Shown here piece after piece: positions 38,496 to 46,128 of a stretch of 64,000 bases of DNA (position 1 is the first letter of the stretch; each line of letters begins with the position of its first letter). Below the pieces are notes generated by a model that saw nothing but the letters and a program-made list of their open reading frames with translations, made no database searches and was not told where the DNA came from. The position numbers and the translations under genes are program-made. Source of the stretch: Amnibacterium flavum (GTDB lineage Bacteria > Actinomycetota > Actinomycetes > Actinomycetales > Microbacteriaceae); the NCBI RefSeq assembly GCF_003097495.1, contig NZ_QEOP01000001.1, positions 1,178,001 to 1,242,000 of the forward strand, given 5' to 3'.

Positions 38496-38699
38496 GCGGG
38501 TGCTCCTTATGTAGCTGTGTGGTGCGCGGCCTCGCTGAGAGGCCAGAGAGAAAGCGATCGTGGCGGGAAATCGGTGATGAAACGTCGACGTGACCATCGG
38601 AACCGAGCCGCCCACTCCGCTGTGGGCACCAGAAAAACGACCTCAAGTATGGTTGCATAGCGCCATCGAATGATCAATAGCCTTGTATGGGGTCCCGCT

Positions 38700-39110
38700 G
38701 TGAGCTCTACCGAAGACGACCGCCCCACGGCCCGCCGTTCGCCGCTTCTGACGGCTCTGATCGTAATCCTCGTGCTCGAGGCGCTGGCTGTCACCGGCAC
38801 GGCGTTGTACCTCGTCGCGCAGCTCGTGACGGGGGCCGCCTCCGACATCGGAGGGGGTATCGCGATCACCGCCATCGGGGTGCTCGCGAGCGTCTGGCTG
38901 ATCGCGATCGTCATCGGCGCTCTGCGCGGACGCGCATGGATCCGGGGCGCGGCGGTCACCTGGCAGCTCGTTCAGATCGCGGTGGCCGTCGGCTGCTTCC
39001 AGGGCATCTTCGCTCAGCCCGACCTGGGCTGGGCGCTGCTGCTGCCCGCTCTGGCCGCTCTGGCGCTGCTGATCAGCCCGGCGCTCTCGACGCGCGATCC
39101 GCGCGCCTGA
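38700..39110 (+). CDS. Four-helix membrane protein, unknown
   Basis: 136 residues from GTG 38700; an ATG 30 bases upstream is in frame but has no ribosome site. Four hydrophobic helices: LLTALIVILVLEALAVTGTALYLVAQL, GGIAITAIGVLASVWLIAIVIGAL, TWQLVQIAVAVGCFQGIF and WALLLPALAALALLISPAL. The acidic N-terminus (SSTEDDRPTARRSP) faces the cytoplasm by the positive-inside rule. No enzymatic motif. Proteins like this are frequent beside whiB1 in Microbacteriaceae; role unknown. Divergent from whiB1 with a 204-base gap that carries no other gene. Confidence 0.78.
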   Translation: MSSTEDDRPTARRSPLLTALIVILVLEALAVTGTALYLVAQLVTGAASDIGGGIAITAIGVLASVWLIAIVIGALRGRAWIRGAAVTWQLVQIAVAVGCFQGIFAQPDLGWALLLPALAALALLISPALSTRDPRA

Positions 39111-39174
39111 CGGCCCCGCCGAGCGCCCGGGAAGGGACGGGGCGGCGGCTCGGACGGTGTTCGCCTCGCGAAGG

Positions 39175-39654
39175 TCAGGCGTCGATGCCGAGCTTCTTGC
39201 GGAGAGATGCGACGTGCCCGGTCGCCTTCACGTTGTAGAGCGGCAGTTCGACGGCGCCGTTCTCGTCGACGACGAAGGTCGAGCGCAGCACGCCGGTCAC
39301 CGTTTTGCCGTAGAGCGACTTCTCGCCGTAGGCCCCGTAGGCGTTGTGCACGGCGAGGTCGGGGTCGCTGAGCAGCGGGAAGTTGAGGTTCTCCTGCTCG
39401 GCGAACTCGGCGAGCGTCGCGGGCTCGTCCTTCGAGATGCCGAGCACCGTGTAGCCGGCTGACTTGAGCGAGTTGAGGCTGTCGCGGAAGTCGCACGCCT
39501 CGGTCGTGCATCCGGGCGTCATCGCGGCGGGGTAGAAGTAGACGACCGTCTTGGCGCCGCGGAAGTCGCCGAGGGAGACCTTCTCTCCGTTCGAGTCGAG
39601 CAGGGAGAAGTCGGGGGCGGTGTCGCCCTTCGCCAGGCGTGCGGTTTCGGTCAC
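39175..39654 (-). CDS. bcp: Thioredoxin-dependent thiol peroxidase (peroxiredoxin Q)
   Basis: 159 residues from GTG 39654, with AGGAAGG upstream. Peroxidatic Cys49 and resolving Cys54 stand in TPGCTTEACDFRD, the CxxxxC spacing of Bcp/PrxQ. VVYFYPAAMTPGC and GVLRSTFVVDENG are family blocks. It reduces hydrogen peroxide and organic hydroperoxides using thioredoxin. Single gene ahead of tRNA-Lys on the opposite strand. Confidence 0.95.
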   Translation of the reverse strand: MTETARLAKGDTAPDFSLLDSNGEKVSLGDFRGAKTVVYFYPAAMTPGCTTEACDFRDSLNSLKSAGYTVLGISKDEPATLAEFAEQENLNFPLLSDPDLAVHNAYGAYGEKSLYGKTVTGVLRSTFVVDENGAVELPLYNVKATGHVASLRKKLGIDA

Positions 39655-39751
39655 GGTGAGCCTTCCTCGTTCGCGGGTCGATACCCGCTGCTCCAAGCGG
39701 AGCGCTCTTCATGGTAATGTTGTCGATCGGTTCGGATGCTCCGAACTGTGC

Positions 39752-39824
<73 letters not shown>

Positions 39825-39826
39825 CG

Positions 39827-39863
39827 AAAGTCCCGCATACGCTCGCCAGTGTTGCGGGACTTT
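39827..39863 (+). terminator. Terminator of tRNA-Lys
   Basis: Stem AAAGTCCCGCA (39827-39837) pairs perfectly with TGCGGGACTTT (39853-39863), loop 15, followed by TT. Its loop and right arm coincide with one copy of a 22-bp direct repeat found again at 41131. Confidence 0.85.
39841..39862. repeat. Left copy of 22-bp direct repeat (possible att site)
   Basis: Identical over 22 bases to 41131-41152 (starts GCTCGCCAGTGTTGCGGG); similarity then continues with two differences for about nine more bases. It covers the loop and right arm of the tRNA-Lys terminator. Repeats flanking a foreign-looking segment beside a tRNA gene are a usual sign of site-specific integration. Confidence 0.65.
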
Positions 39864-39941
39864 TTCGTTTTCACTTCCCGTCACGTTGTCGCCCACTGTC
39901 CGACCAGCGAGGTCGCCTCGCAGTCGCGGGCGACTGTCCTG

Positions 39942-40523
39942 TCACCGAGCGGTCGGCCGATAGGTCAGTTCGATGGTGCGTCCATCCAGCGTGCGGCTGT
40001 CGAGCAGGTCCAGGTCGAAATCCCCCAACCCTTGGAAGATGGGACTGCTCCCGGAGTGCCCGGAGAGCACGGGGAAGATCGTGACCTGGATCCGGTCGAC
40101 CAGGCCGGCTGCGAGCAGTGACCAATTCAGCGACAGGCTCGCCTGCGAACGGAGAGGCACAGACGACTCGTTCTTCAGGTGCCGAACAGCTTCCACGGCA
40201 GGTCGGCTCTCGATGGTTGCATCCGGCCAGCCGAGGGTCTCGTGCAGCGTCGACGACAGAACCGTCGCGGGCATCCGGACGAGGCGCGTGTTCCACTCAT
40301 CGAGGATGTTCGGGTCGAATCCCTCCGAGAATATCTGTGCGACCTCGCGGAAGGTGGTCGCGCCGTAGACCATGCGTTGAGGGGTGCTGAAGAGCTCCGC
40401 CCGGTGCGCAAGCAACTCCGGGCCCTGCTTCCCCCAATAGCCACCCCACTCGTTCCCGCCGGGTTCGTACGATCCGTAGCCGTCGAGCGTCGAGAAAACG
40501 TCCCACGTGTACTCCGCAGCCAT
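39942..40523 (-). CDS. Dihydrofolate reductase/RibD C-terminal domain family protein
   Basis: 193 residues; ATG with AGAGGAG eight bases upstream. RibD_C-type features: WDVFSTLDGYGSYEPGG, MVYGATTFREVAQIF, VRHLKNESSVPLRSQASLSLNWSLLAAGLVDRIQVTIFPVLSG and a final RTLDGRTIELTYRPTA. These proteins (often called YwjB-like) bind NADPH, but the reaction is generally unknown; they are not true folate enzymes. It is one of two genes between the direct repeats next to tRNA-Lys. Codon choice is somewhat less GC-biased than its neighbours, compatible with recent arrival. Confidence 0.85.
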   Translation of the reverse strand: MAAEYTWDVFSTLDGYGSYEPGGNEWGGYWGKQGPELLAHRAELFSTPQRMVYGATTFREVAQIFSEGFDPNILDEWNTRLVRMPATVLSSTLHETLGWPDATIESRPAVEAVRHLKNESSVPLRSQASLSLNWSLLAAGLVDRIQVTIFPVLSGHSGSSPIFQGLGDFDLDLLDSRTLDGRTIELTYRPTAR

Positions 40524-40541
40524 GCCTTGCGCTCCTCTGGA

Positions 40542-41108
40542 TCAGTCGACATCCACTCTCCCAAGAGCGGCATCCCCGCGTCCAGCGGCCATCAGCGCTC
40601 GGAGGTCGGCGACGCGCGGGGCGACGACGCAGCGACGGGCCACCCGGTTGGCCATCTCGGTGCCGTGATCCTTAAAGATGAGATGCAGGCAGAGGTCGAT
40701 TCCCGAGGCTGCGCCGGCCGACGTCATGACATTGCCGGAGTCGACGAAGAGGACGTTCTCGTCGAGGCCGATGTGCGGATACCACTTCTGGAACAGCGGG
40801 CTGCACTGCCAGTGCGTCGTCGCCACCAGGGAATCGAGCAGTCCCGCCGCCGCGAGCGTGAAACCGCCCGTGCAGATCGACACCACGCGCGCCCCCGGCC
40901 TCACCAGGATCAAGGCGTCGCGCATCTCGGGGCTCAACTCGCGTCGGAGGTAGGTCGGGTCTACGGGTGACACGATGACCGTGTCGGCCGTGGCGAGTTC
41001 CTCGGTCGCAACCCCCGGCACGACGGAGAAGCCGGCGTTGGTGACGATGGGGAGTCCGGTCGGCGTGCACAGCGCCACCGAGTAGGCGCCGTCGGCGGCA
41101 CCGAACAT
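40542..41108 (-). pseudogene. GlxA-type regulator fragment (DJ-1/PfpI domain only)
   Basis: A DJ-1/PfpI domain from MFGAADGAYSVALCTPTGLPIV to HLIFKDHGTEMANRVARRCVVAPRVAD. Features such as SICTGGFTLAAAGLLDSLVATTHW and SAGAASGIDLCLHLI match the N-terminal half of GlxA/FtrA regulators. The first beta strand and nucleotide (V-x-x-L-D-V-V-G-P) are missing; upstream the frame reads VPQHWRAELGIPAR up to a stop near 41198 without a start codon. The AraC-type DNA-binding half is also absent, replaced by a short unrelated tail. So it is a remnant cut at both ends. The right-hand 22-bp repeat lies in the lost N-terminal side. It may still be transcribed with the neighbouring reductase. Confidence 0.6.
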
Positions 41109-41130
41109 CCGCGCGGGGATGCCGAGTTCG

Positions 41131-41152
41131 GCTCGCCAGTGTTGCGGGACTT
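41131..41152. repeat. Right copy of 22-bp direct repeat (possible att site)
   Basis: Second copy of the sequence at 39841-39862. Here only the right half of the tRNA terminator is present; the left arm is not, so it cannot form the hairpin. This is what a duplicated attachment site would look like. Confidence 0.65.
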
Positions 41153-41208
41153 CTTCTTTTCCCGAGGTGACGCCGTCTCTGCTCTCGGCTTGGAGCAGTC
41201 ACGTCCGC

Positions 41209-41889
41209 TCAGTCGCGGGCCGCGTCGTCGATCAGCGAGGCGAGACCCCGGAGCAGCAGATCGAGGTCGAACTCGAACTGGTCGGCGGGTTCCAGCATCG
41301 CGTGAGCCGCCGCCGCCCGCCGGAGCGCCGGGAGCGGAGTCGTCGCGTCTCCGAGCAGCTCGGCCTCCATCTGCTGGGCCAGGGAGAGGCGCTCCGCCGC
41401 CTCGTGCGCCGCCGAGGCGCGCCCGGCGGCCAGTGACAGGTCGATCAGGGCGTTGACCGCACCCACCGCCGCGCGCTCGTTGAGACCCGCGTCGAAGAGG
41501 GATGAGATCAGCTGCTCCGCGGGGGCGAGGAAGAGCACCTGGTCGGGTCCCTGCAGGCGCACATGCTGCGACAGGATGCCGGCGCCCGCGACCGCGTCCT
41601 GGAGGGACGTCGCGAATCGACGGGCGGCCTGACGCCAGTCGTCGGACTCGACGCTGCCGCGCCGCTGCGCCTGGGCTGCGACCTCCTCGACGGCGACCAG
41701 GCGGAGCAGCTCGTCCCTGTCGGCGACGTGGTAGCTGAGGCTCTGCCGCTGGACGCCGAGGTCGTCCGCGACCGCCTGGAGAGTGAGCGTGCGCGGGTCG
41801 AGGCGCCGAGCGGCCGCCACGATGCCGGCCCGATCGATCGTCGACGGCCGGCCGCGCCGCCGGGGCGTGGGGGAGCGAGCTTCGGTCAT
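41209..41889 (-). CDS. TetR family transcriptional regulator
   Basis: 226 residues from ATG 41889 with GGGGAG upstream. The N-terminal HTH (GRPSTIDRAGIVAAARRLDPRTLTLQAVADDLGVQRQSLSYHVADRDELLRLV) is of TetR type, followed by a helical ligand domain with a TetR_C-like end (FEFDLDLLLRGLASLIDDAA). It is divergent from the SDR gene, and a 16-base inverted repeat in the shared promoter region is its likely operator. The ligand is probably the substrate of the adjacent SDR, identity unknown. Confidence 0.9.
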   Translation of the reverse strand: MTEARSPTPRRRGRPSTIDRAGIVAAARRLDPRTLTLQAVADDLGVQRQSLSYHVADRDELLRLVAVEEVAAQAQRRGSVESDDWRQAARRFATSLQDAVAGAGILSQHVRLQGPDQVLFLAPAEQLISSLFDAGLNERAAVGAVNALIDLSLAAGRASAAHEAAERLSLAQQMEAELLGDATTPLPALRRAAAAHAMLEPADQFEFDLDLLLRGLASLIDDAARD

Positions 41890-41915
41890 AGCCGATTCTC
41901 CCCTCAGCTCGATTT

Positions 41916-41931
41916 TTCTGCGTGTGCAGAA
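41916..41931. promoter_or_regulatory. Inverted repeat in TetR/SDR promoter, probable TetR operator
   Basis: TTCTGC-N4-GCAGAA, a perfect six-base dyad between the divergent starts. It is immediately followed by ATATATGC, the most AT-rich part of the gap and a likely -10 region for the SDR, so a bound repressor would block polymerase. Confidence 0.6.
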
Positions 41932-41988
41932 TATATGCTTCTGGCAGTCGGGCGCGCGGACGCGCCACCTCCGAACAAAGGACTCATC

Positions 41989-43011
41989 ATGGCCAAGGAC
42001 AAACCGCTCACCGCGAAGAGCTCGATCGGGACCTGGCTCAAGCATCCGGCCGGCGGACCGCTCATCCGCGATCTTCTCACCCAGGCCGGGGTCGACGAGC
42101 GAGTGCTCACGCCGCTGAAGATCCTGCCGCTGCAGCAGCTGGTCACCATGAGCCAGGGCCAGATGCCGCAGTCCATGGTCGACGACCTCGTGCTGAAGGC
42201 CAACGGCGGAGTCGCCGTCGATCCCGAGGACGACGTCGAGGACGAATCCGCGTCGGCGGTCACCGGATCGCAGCGCTTCGCGGGCAGGACCGTGATCGTC
42301 ACCGGCGCGGCATCCGGCATCGGTCGCGCGACCGCCGAGCGCATCGCACGCGAGGGCGGCCGGGTCATCGCGGTCGACATCTCGGAGGAGAAGCTGAACG
42401 AGCTCGCTGCCACGCTCCCCGCTTCCGAGATCGTCGTCGTCGCGGGCGACATCACCAAGCAGGAGAGCGTCGACGCGATCGTCGCGGCCGCGGGCGAGCG
42501 CATCGACGGCCTCGCCAACGTCGCCGGGATCAACGACGACTTCTCGCCCCTGCACGAGACGTCGGACGCCATGTGGGACCGGGTCATCGGCGTCAACCTC
42601 ACCGGTGCGTTCAAACTCAGCCGTGCCGTCATCCCCGTGATGCTCGCGGCAGGACAGGGCTCGATCGTCAACATCGCCTCGGAAGCCGGCCTCCGCGGCA
42701 ACGCGTCCGGCAACGCCTACACGGTGTCGAAGCACGGCGTCATCGGCCTCACTCGCAGCGCCGCCTTCATGTACGGCCGCGAGGGACTGCGGATCAACGC
42801 CGTCGCCCCGGGCGGTGTCGCGACGGGCATCCCGTTCCCGCCGCACGTGTCGGAGTCGGGTCAGGCCAAGCTGACGCCGTACCAGATGCAGATCCCGACC
42901 CTTGCCACGGCCGAGCAGCTCGCCGCGTCGATCACATTCCTGCTGAGCGACGACGGGGTCAACATCAACGGCGTCGTCCTCCCCTCCGACGGCGGCTGGT
43001 CCATCCAGTAG
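41989..43011 (+). CDS. SDR oxidoreductase with extra N-terminal helical domain
   Basis: 340 residues; ATG with AAAGGA eight bases upstream. Residues about 95-340 are a classical short-chain dehydrogenase: TVIVTGAASGIGRATAERIA (NAD-binding GxxxGxG), VAGDITKQESVDAIVA, ANVAGINDD, IVNIASEAGL, catalytic YTVSK and the C-terminal SDDGVNINGVVLPSDGGW. The first ~85 residues (SSIGTWLKHPAGGPLIRDLL ... LPLQQLVTMSQGQMPQSMVDDLVLKANGG) are a separate helical domain. It resembles the C-terminal tail of some GH3 beta-glucosidases. Divergent from the TetR gene, its probable regulator. Substrate unknown. Confidence 0.88.
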   Translation: MAKDKPLTAKSSIGTWLKHPAGGPLIRDLLTQAGVDERVLTPLKILPLQQLVTMSQGQMPQSMVDDLVLKANGGVAVDPEDDVEDESASAVTGSQRFAGRTVIVTGAASGIGRATAERIAREGGRVIAVDISEEKLNELAATLPASEIVVVAGDITKQESVDAIVAAAGERIDGLANVAGINDDFSPLHETSDAMWDRVIGVNLTGAFKLSRAVIPVMLAAGQGSIVNIASEAGLRGNASGNAYTVSKHGVIGLTRSAAFMYGREGLRINAVAPGGVATGIPFPPHVSESGQAKLTPYQMQIPTLATAEQLAASITFLLSDDGVNINGVVLPSDGGWSIQ

Positions 43012-43035
43012 TCGAGGCCCGCTTGGGCGCCCCGG

Positions 43036-44280
43036 CTAGTCGGGAGTCGGGGCGCTCACCGGGCCCGGATGCGGTGCCGCGGTCGTGCGCGTCCGTCCGC
43101 CCAGCGCACCCGCGAGCGCGAACGCGATGAGCCCTGCCAGCGGGACGACCAGCAGACCGATCCGGAGGGTCGAGGCGTCGGCGATCAGCCCGACGATCGG
43201 CGGGGAGAACAGGAATCCGAGCCGCATCAGCCATGACACGACGGTGACGCCGGTGCCCGCCCGCAGGCCGGGTACCTCGTCGGCGGCGTGCATCGCTGCG
43301 GGGATGACGGTCGCCACACCGAATCCGGCCGCCGCGAACCCGAGAATCGTGCCGGGTATCGACGGGAACAGCAGTGCGGCTCCCATCCCGAGCGCCGTTA
43401 TCGCTCCACCTGCCCGGGCGACGGCGCGCTGGCCGAACCGGTCGACGAACCGGTCGCCGAGGATGCGGCCGACGAACTGCGCGCCGACCAGGGCGACGAA
43501 GCCGTAGGCGGCGACCGCCGCGGGGGCGTCGAGGCTCCCCGACAGGTACACGGCCGCCCAGCTCGACCCCGCGTCCTCGACGAGTGCGCCGGCGATCGCG
43601 ATCGCGACGAGGGCCGTCAGGATGAGACCGATCCGACGTGCCGCCCGGCGCCTGTCGGAGGAGTCGGCGTGGGATGGCCGGGGCCGGTCCTCCTCGTCCC
43701 TGCCCCGGAGGCAGAAGCGGAGGGCGACGAGCGACACGATGGCGAAGACGGCGCCGGAGGCGACGAGGTGAGGCCCGGGGGGGATGTCGAGCGCGATCGC
43801 GGCGGCGGCCATCGAACCGCCCAGCACGGCGCCGATCGACCAGGTCGCGTGCAGCGAATTGATGATCGAGCGACCGTAGAGGCGCTGCACCCGGAGGCCG
43901 TGGGTGTTCTGCGCGACATCGGAGACGGCGTCCATCGCGCCCGCGAAGAACAGCGCCCCGGCGAACACGACGAGCGACGGAGCGAATCCGGCGAGGATCG
44001 TGCCGATCGCGGTGAGGATGGTCCCGAGGACCGCCGCGGGTCCCGACCCAAGGCGTCGCACCACCACTCCGGCGGCGAGCCCCGCGACGATCGCGCCGGC
44101 GGGGAAGGCCGCCACCGCGAGACCGTAGGCCGCATTGTCGAGCTGGAGCTCTGCTTTGATCTCGGGATACCGGGGGATGAGGTTCGCGAAAAGGGCGCCG
44201 TTGGTGAGGAACAGCGCGGTGACGGCGACGCGTGCACGACGGGTCTCGCGGCGGGGCGGGGCGGTGATCGTCGCGGACAT
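43036..44280 (-). CDS. Major facilitator superfamily transporter
   Basis: 414 residues from ATG 44280, favoured over a GTG six bases upstream because TACGTT is seven bases before it (leaderless pattern). About twelve membrane helices, starting VAVTALFLTNGALFANLIPRYPEIKAELQLDNAAYGLAVAAF. The motif-A-like VVRRLGSGPAAVLG sits between helices 2 and 3, and FVGRILGDRFVDRFGQRAVARAGG forms the equivalent loop in the second half. Resembles the FucP/Pseudo-nitrate YbjJ-like MFS group. Substrate unknown. It is convergent with the SDR gene (24-base gap). Confidence 0.9.
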   Translation of the reverse strand: MSATITAPPRRETRRARVAVTALFLTNGALFANLIPRYPEIKAELQLDNAAYGLAVAAFPAGAIVAGLAAGVVVRRLGSGPAAVLGTILTAIGTILAGFAPSLVVFAGALFFAGAMDAVSDVAQNTHGLRVQRLYGRSIINSLHATWSIGAVLGGSMAAAAIALDIPPGPHLVASGAVFAIVSLVALRFCLRGRDEEDRPRPSHADSSDRRRAARRIGLILTALVAIAIAGALVEDAGSSWAAVYLSGSLDAPAAVAAYGFVALVGAQFVGRILGDRFVDRFGQRAVARAGGAITALGMGAALLFPSIPGTILGFAAAGFGVATVIPAAMHAADEVPGLRAGTGVTVVSWLMRLGFLFSPPIVGLIADASTLRIGLLVVPLAGLIAFALAGALGGRTRTTAAPHPGPVSAPTPD

Positions 44281-44287
44281 ATCCACG

Positions 44288-44293
44288 AACGTA
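44288..44293 (-). promoter_or_regulatory. -10 box for leaderless MFS gene
   Basis: Minus-strand TACGTT followed by seven bases and the ATG at 44280. Confidence 0.4.
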
Positions 44294-44334
44294 CTGCGCC
44301 GCGCGCCGCGCCCCGCGCCCCGGGCCGGGGAGGG

Positions 44335-45252
44335 TCAGTCGACGGCGGCGACCTCGCGCCGGTGCTCGGGAATGCGCGGGATCCAGCAGCGCACCGCCCT
44401 CTGGTAGCGGCGGTACGGCTCACCGAAGCGGGCGGCGAGGTCGGCCTCCTCGAGTGGACGGACGGCGTAGTTCCAGAGGACCGAGCCGATGAGCGCGTAG
44501 CCGACGACGAGCCACGACGACAGCATCAGCCCGACCGCGACACCCTGCGTGATGCCGGCGACCGCCATCGGGTTGCGGACGAACCGGTACGGTCCGGCGA
44601 CGACGAGCTGGGAGGCCATCGCCGCCGGCAACGGCGTGCCCTGGCCGATCAGAGCCATGGTGATCGCCGACCAGATCCCCAACGCGCTGGCCGGCAGCAG
44701 GAGGGCCGCTCCCGCCCACGTGGCGTACGGGCCGAACGGGATCCCGAGCCCGAGGCGATCCTCGAACATCTCGATCAGGAGCGGGACTGCAGCGAGGAAG
44801 AATCCCCAGAACAGCACGAGCTGCCCGAACGTCGAGGCCAGGTGACCGGTCGGGCGGTGGACCGCAGCGGGGCGGAAGGCGAACGGGCCCGCGATGATCC
44901 ATTCGGTCGGGATCCGGCCGAGGACGACGAGGGCCAGGCCGATCACCGAGCCCCCGGCTGCCGCGATCATGACCAGCACACCCCATCCGGCCTCGGTCGT
45001 GACGATCGCGTAGCCGGCGAGGGCGACCGCGACCAGGAGGGTCCACACGGTCGCCGTCCACGCCGCGGCGCGGACGGCGAACGCCGCGAGGGCCGAAGCC
45101 AGAACGAACAGGGGCAGGTCGAACACTGCGACGATGAGGGGGTCGAGGCTGCCGAGGGTGGTCTCGCGGATGAACGGCGACACCGCGACGCCGATCCACC
45201 ACGCAGCGCCGGCCGGCGCCTGGAGAGCGAAGTAGGCACGTCCCCAGCGCAT
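44335..45252 (-). CDS. Isoprenylcysteine carboxyl methyltransferase family membrane protein
   Basis: 305 residues. About seven membrane helices. The C-terminal ICMT/PEMT-type signature is GPYRFVRNPMAVAGITQGVAVGL followed by EEADLAARFGEPYRRYQRAVRCWIPR, which binds S-adenosylmethionine and the lipid or prenyl substrate. Bacterial members methylate various membrane-located substrates and are mostly uncharacterised. The N-terminal half (WWIGVAVSPFIRETTLG...) is longer than in minimal family members. TACCGT six bases before the ATG and no ribosome site suggest a leaderless transcript. Divergent from the DUF4166 gene. Confidence 0.82.
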   Translation of the reverse strand: MRWGRAYFALQAPAGAAWWIGVAVSPFIRETTLGSLDPLIVAVFDLPLFVLASALAAFAVRAAAWTATVWTLLVAVALAGYAIVTTEAGWGVLVMIAAAGGSVIGLALVVLGRIPTEWIIAGPFAFRPAAVHRPTGHLASTFGQLVLFWGFFLAAVPLLIEMFEDRLGLGIPFGPYATWAGAALLLPASALGIWSAITMALIGQGTPLPAAMASQLVVAGPYRFVRNPMAVAGITQGVAVGLMLSSWLVVGYALIGSVLWNYAVRPLEEADLAARFGEPYRRYQRAVRCWIPRIPEHRREVAAVD

Positions 45253-45258
45253 GTCGGC

Positions 45259-45264
45259 ACGGTA
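45259..45264 (-). promoter_or_regulatory. -10 box for leaderless methyltransferase-like gene
   Basis: Minus-strand TACCGT, six bases, then ATG at 45252. Confidence 0.4.
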
Positions 45265-45330
45265 GCACCAGCGCCCGCCACCTGTGAGTACTCCCGGCTG
45301 ATCGCGGAAGAGGTCGGGCAAGATCGAGTC

Positions 45331-45993
45331 ATGGGAATCGACGACACCGATTCGGCGCTCTCGCCGTACCAGGTCGCGCTCGGCCCCTCGCTCGACGGGC
45401 TGCATCCACACCTCCGCACCTACTTCTCGGCGATTCCCGATGGTCAGGTCGGAATCGGCGAGGGGACCTGGGATCGTGTCGGCACGCCACGGCGCTGGCT
45501 GTGGCCGGTGCTGTGGCTGCTCTCGGGTCAGGGCATCGTGTTCCCGGCGTGGGGCCAGGGCGTTCCATTCACCGTGGTCAACAGGCCGTCGAGGTCGCAC
45601 GGGCACCCCGCCGTCGAGGCGGTACGCATCTTCCGGTTCCCCCGACGCGAGCGGCGGATGAGCGACTCCATCGGTGTCGACGATCACGGGCTCGTCGACC
45701 GGCTCGGACGGTCCCGCCGTTTCGTCGCCCGCCTGTCGCCGTGCGTCAGCGAGAGCAGGCTGTCCATGGAGTCGACCGCCCTGCTGATCCGGGTGGGCCG
45801 CCGTCTGATCCCTCTGCCCGCATGGCTCTCGCCTCGGGTGGCGCTGACCGAGCGCTTCGACGAAGCGGTGTCGCGCCAGCACGTATCGCTCACGCTCACC
45901 GCGCCGATCGTCGGCCTCATCTACGAGTACTCGGGGTATTTCGACTACCGGCTCGAGGCGGACTCCGAGAGCTCGTTCTCCGACCCGAGCTGA
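45331..45993 (+). CDS. DUF4166 domain-containing protein
   Basis: 220 residues. DUF4166 pattern: SPYQVALGPSLDGLHPHLRTYFSAIPDGQVGIGEGTWDRVGTPRRWLWPVLWLLSGQGIVFPAWGQGVPFTVVNRP, then RIFRFPRRERRMSDSIG and a beta-rich C-terminus GLIYEYSGYFDYRLEA. The domain often occurs alone or after a saccharopine dehydrogenase-like domain, and likely binds a hydrophobic ligand. Divergent from the methyltransferase-like gene, and convergent with the polymerase gene downstream; a 12-base perfect hairpin lies in that gap. Function unknown. Confidence 0.82.
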   Translation: MGIDDTDSALSPYQVALGPSLDGLHPHLRTYFSAIPDGQVGIGEGTWDRVGTPRRWLWPVLWLLSGQGIVFPAWGQGVPFTVVNRPSRSHGHPAVEAVRIFRFPRRERRMSDSIGVDDHGLVDRLGRSRRFVARLSPCVSESRLSMESTALLIRVGRRLIPLPAWLSPRVALTERFDEAVSRQHVSLTLTAPIVGLIYEYSGYFDYRLEADSESSFSDPS

Positions 45994-46070
45994 CCCGGGG
46001 CCGCGACGGTCGCCGCGCCGTGGGAGCAGGCGGAGCATTCGGGGGTACTCGCCGGGCCCGCGTCCGAGAA

Positions 46071-46107
46071 CGCACGTTCCGGACACCGATGCACGCCGGA
46101 ACGTGCG
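46071..46107. terminator. 12-bp perfect hairpin between convergent genes
   Basis: CGCACGTTCCGG (46071-46082) and CCGGAACGTGCG (46096-46107) with a 13-base loop, between the DUF4166 and polymerase stops. No T-run on either side; likely a bidirectional terminator. Confidence 0.6.
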
Positions 46108-46128
46108 GATGCGCCCGGAGTATCCGAG

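Noticed and set aside
41890-42846. Upstream extension of the TetR frame
   Set aside because: It lies antisense to the SDR gene; the HTH begins directly after the ATG at 41889, which has a good ribosome site.
43288-45330. Long plus-strand frame ahead of the DUF4166 gene
   Set aside because: It is antisense to the MFS and methyltransferase genes, with Arg/Glu/Gly-rich low-complexity translation; only its last part (from 45331) is a real gene.
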